Shown: one piece after another, positions 63,402 to 64,000 of the stretch
Numbering within the stretch: the first letter of the stretch is position 1
Layout of the letters: each line of letters starts with the position of its first letter
NCBI GenBank assembly: GCA_025991245.1
Contig: BQMJ01000008.1
Span: 124,001 to 188,000, forward strand
DNA from: Galdieria partita
Lineage: Eukaryota; Rhodophyta; Bangiophyceae; Galdieriales; Galdieriaceae
DNA length: 64,000 nucleotides
Direction: 5' to 3'
Translations under genes and position numbers: made by a program
The notes under the pieces: model-generated
What the model was told of the DNA's origin: nothing
The model's database searches: none
Seen by the model: the letters and a program-made list of their open reading frames with translations, nothing else

Positions 63402-63834
63402 ATGCCGGAACAGTATTGTGGCCGCTTTGTTCGTCACTTCAACACGACTTGTGACTCATACCGTACTGACTTTGTGTTTGAACGTTTTGAAGACAGAATC
63501 CTACTCATAATCTCACAGCTCCAAGGTTTGGGTTCCATCGTAAGTATTTAATGGTATTTGCCCTTCGTCTTATTCATGTGTTTAGTTTTCTGTAACGTCT
63601 TCCGCAAACTCAACCGAAAGTGACAATACTATATTCGACGTTGTTCCGTTGCTTGGAAAAAGAGATGACGAAAAATTGATTGTTTTTGCTAGAACAATAG
63701 GAGAGCTTGTTCATTCCCTTGGACACCAAAGACCCTTGGTGTTATGTTTGTCCTTGAAAGGAATGGAGAAGGAAGTTTTAAACAGTGTACTTGTTGCACT
63801 AAAAGATGATGTCATACCTCATTTTGGTCATTAA
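63402..63834 (+). CDS. proteasome assembly chaperone 3-like (PSMG3/PAC3)
   Basis: Two exons (63402-63539, 63586-63834; intron 46 nt), 128 aa. The beta-rich first half (DFVFERFEDRILLIISQLQG) and the segment PLLGKRDDEKLIVFARTIGE then PLVLCLSLKG follow the PSMG3 layout, in which a LLG-turn precedes a helix and a final strand. PSMG3 pairs with PSMG4 under the alpha ring of the 20S proteasome. The family is poorly conserved in sequence, so the call is moderate. Confidence 0.55.
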
Positions 63835-64000
63835 GTATCAATCTTTTTAGAGTGTCGTTGCAAATATGCTTTGTTGCAGAAGGGTTTCGAATAAATTTTT
63901 AAGCAAGTTCAGTCGAATTTCATCTCTTCCGAAAAAGCCTTTTAATTAAAGTATAGAACAAGTAGTAGCTTTTTGCTGAAAAGTTATGCTGCCAGTCGCA

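Noticed and set aside
1-64000. Search by eye for rRNA, U6/U2/U4/U5 snRNA, CRISPR arrays, transposons and virus-like elements
   Set aside because: No recognisable core sequence, terminal repeat, transposase or polymerase motif was found; a covariance or profile search would be needed to exclude divergent copies.

Overview
The window looks like nuclear DNA of a unicellular red alga of the Galdieria type. The genes are eukaryotic (TFIIF, TAF7, Mediator-like, VAMP, centrin, ribosomal proteins eS17 and uS5). They are tightly packed, AT-rich, and interrupted by very short GT-AG introns, mostly 45-60 nt. Several products look plastid-directed (pyruvate kinase, an LHC-like one-helix protein, a BCCP/BADC-type protein, a DUF3598-like protein). 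A PBX-like TALE homeodomain and the absence of land-plant features fit a red alga. The low GC and many introns argue against Cyanidioschyzon. The species is inferred, not proven.

Layout. 1-12.3 kb: TFIIF-alpha (5' end cut off), pyruvate kinase, 5-formyl-THF cyclo-ligase, eS17, an ELM1-like protein overlapping an isochorismatase-fold protein, TAF7, WDR75/UTP17 and an unknown protein. 12.4-19 kb: glutathione transferase, acetoacetyl-CoA synthetase, TALE homeodomain protein, MED1-like protein. 19-26.7 kb: membrane protein, MnSOD, one-helix protein, a three-exon cytochrome b5, a DUF3598-like protein, a histidine phosphatase, a PRELI protein and an FkbM methyltransferase. 26.9-33 kb: a Raf/CTR1-like kinase joined to a four-helix voltage-sensor-like membrane domain, a six-exon membrane protein found only by joining short exons, uS5, an aldo/keto reductase and EIF1AD. 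33.6-46.7 kb: a secreted protein with a TATA promoter, a double-RRM protein, COA6, an enoyl-CoA isomerase, two unknowns (one with tandem IWNR repeats), an ELL-like factor, an MLF-like protein, a polytopic membrane protein, a complex I subunit and ThrRS. 46.9-64 kb: UBLCP1, a TPR-CCCH protein, a VAMP7-type R-SNARE, a methyltransferase, PDCD2, a BADC-like protein, a small mitochondrial protein, organellar PheRS, a GT8 glycosyltransferase, centrin, an unusual adenylate kinase and a PSMG3-like chaperone.

The genes do not form one pathway. Themes are RNA polymerase II transcription (TFIIF, TAF7, MED1-like, ELL, UBLCP1), translation (eS17, uS5, ThrRS, PheRS, EIF1AD), mitochondrial upkeep (COA6, complex I subunit, PRELI, ELM1-like, MnSOD) and plastid fatty-acid supply (pyruvate kinase, BADC-like).

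Exon structures were worked out by hand from splice sites, reading frame and remembered family motifs. No database search was run. The most notable observations are the voltage-sensor/kinase fusion, repeated evidence for introns of only about 16-31 nt, the half-swapped adenylate kinase, and same-strand overlapping coding regions. No mobile element, CRISPR array, rRNA or convincing tRNA was seen.
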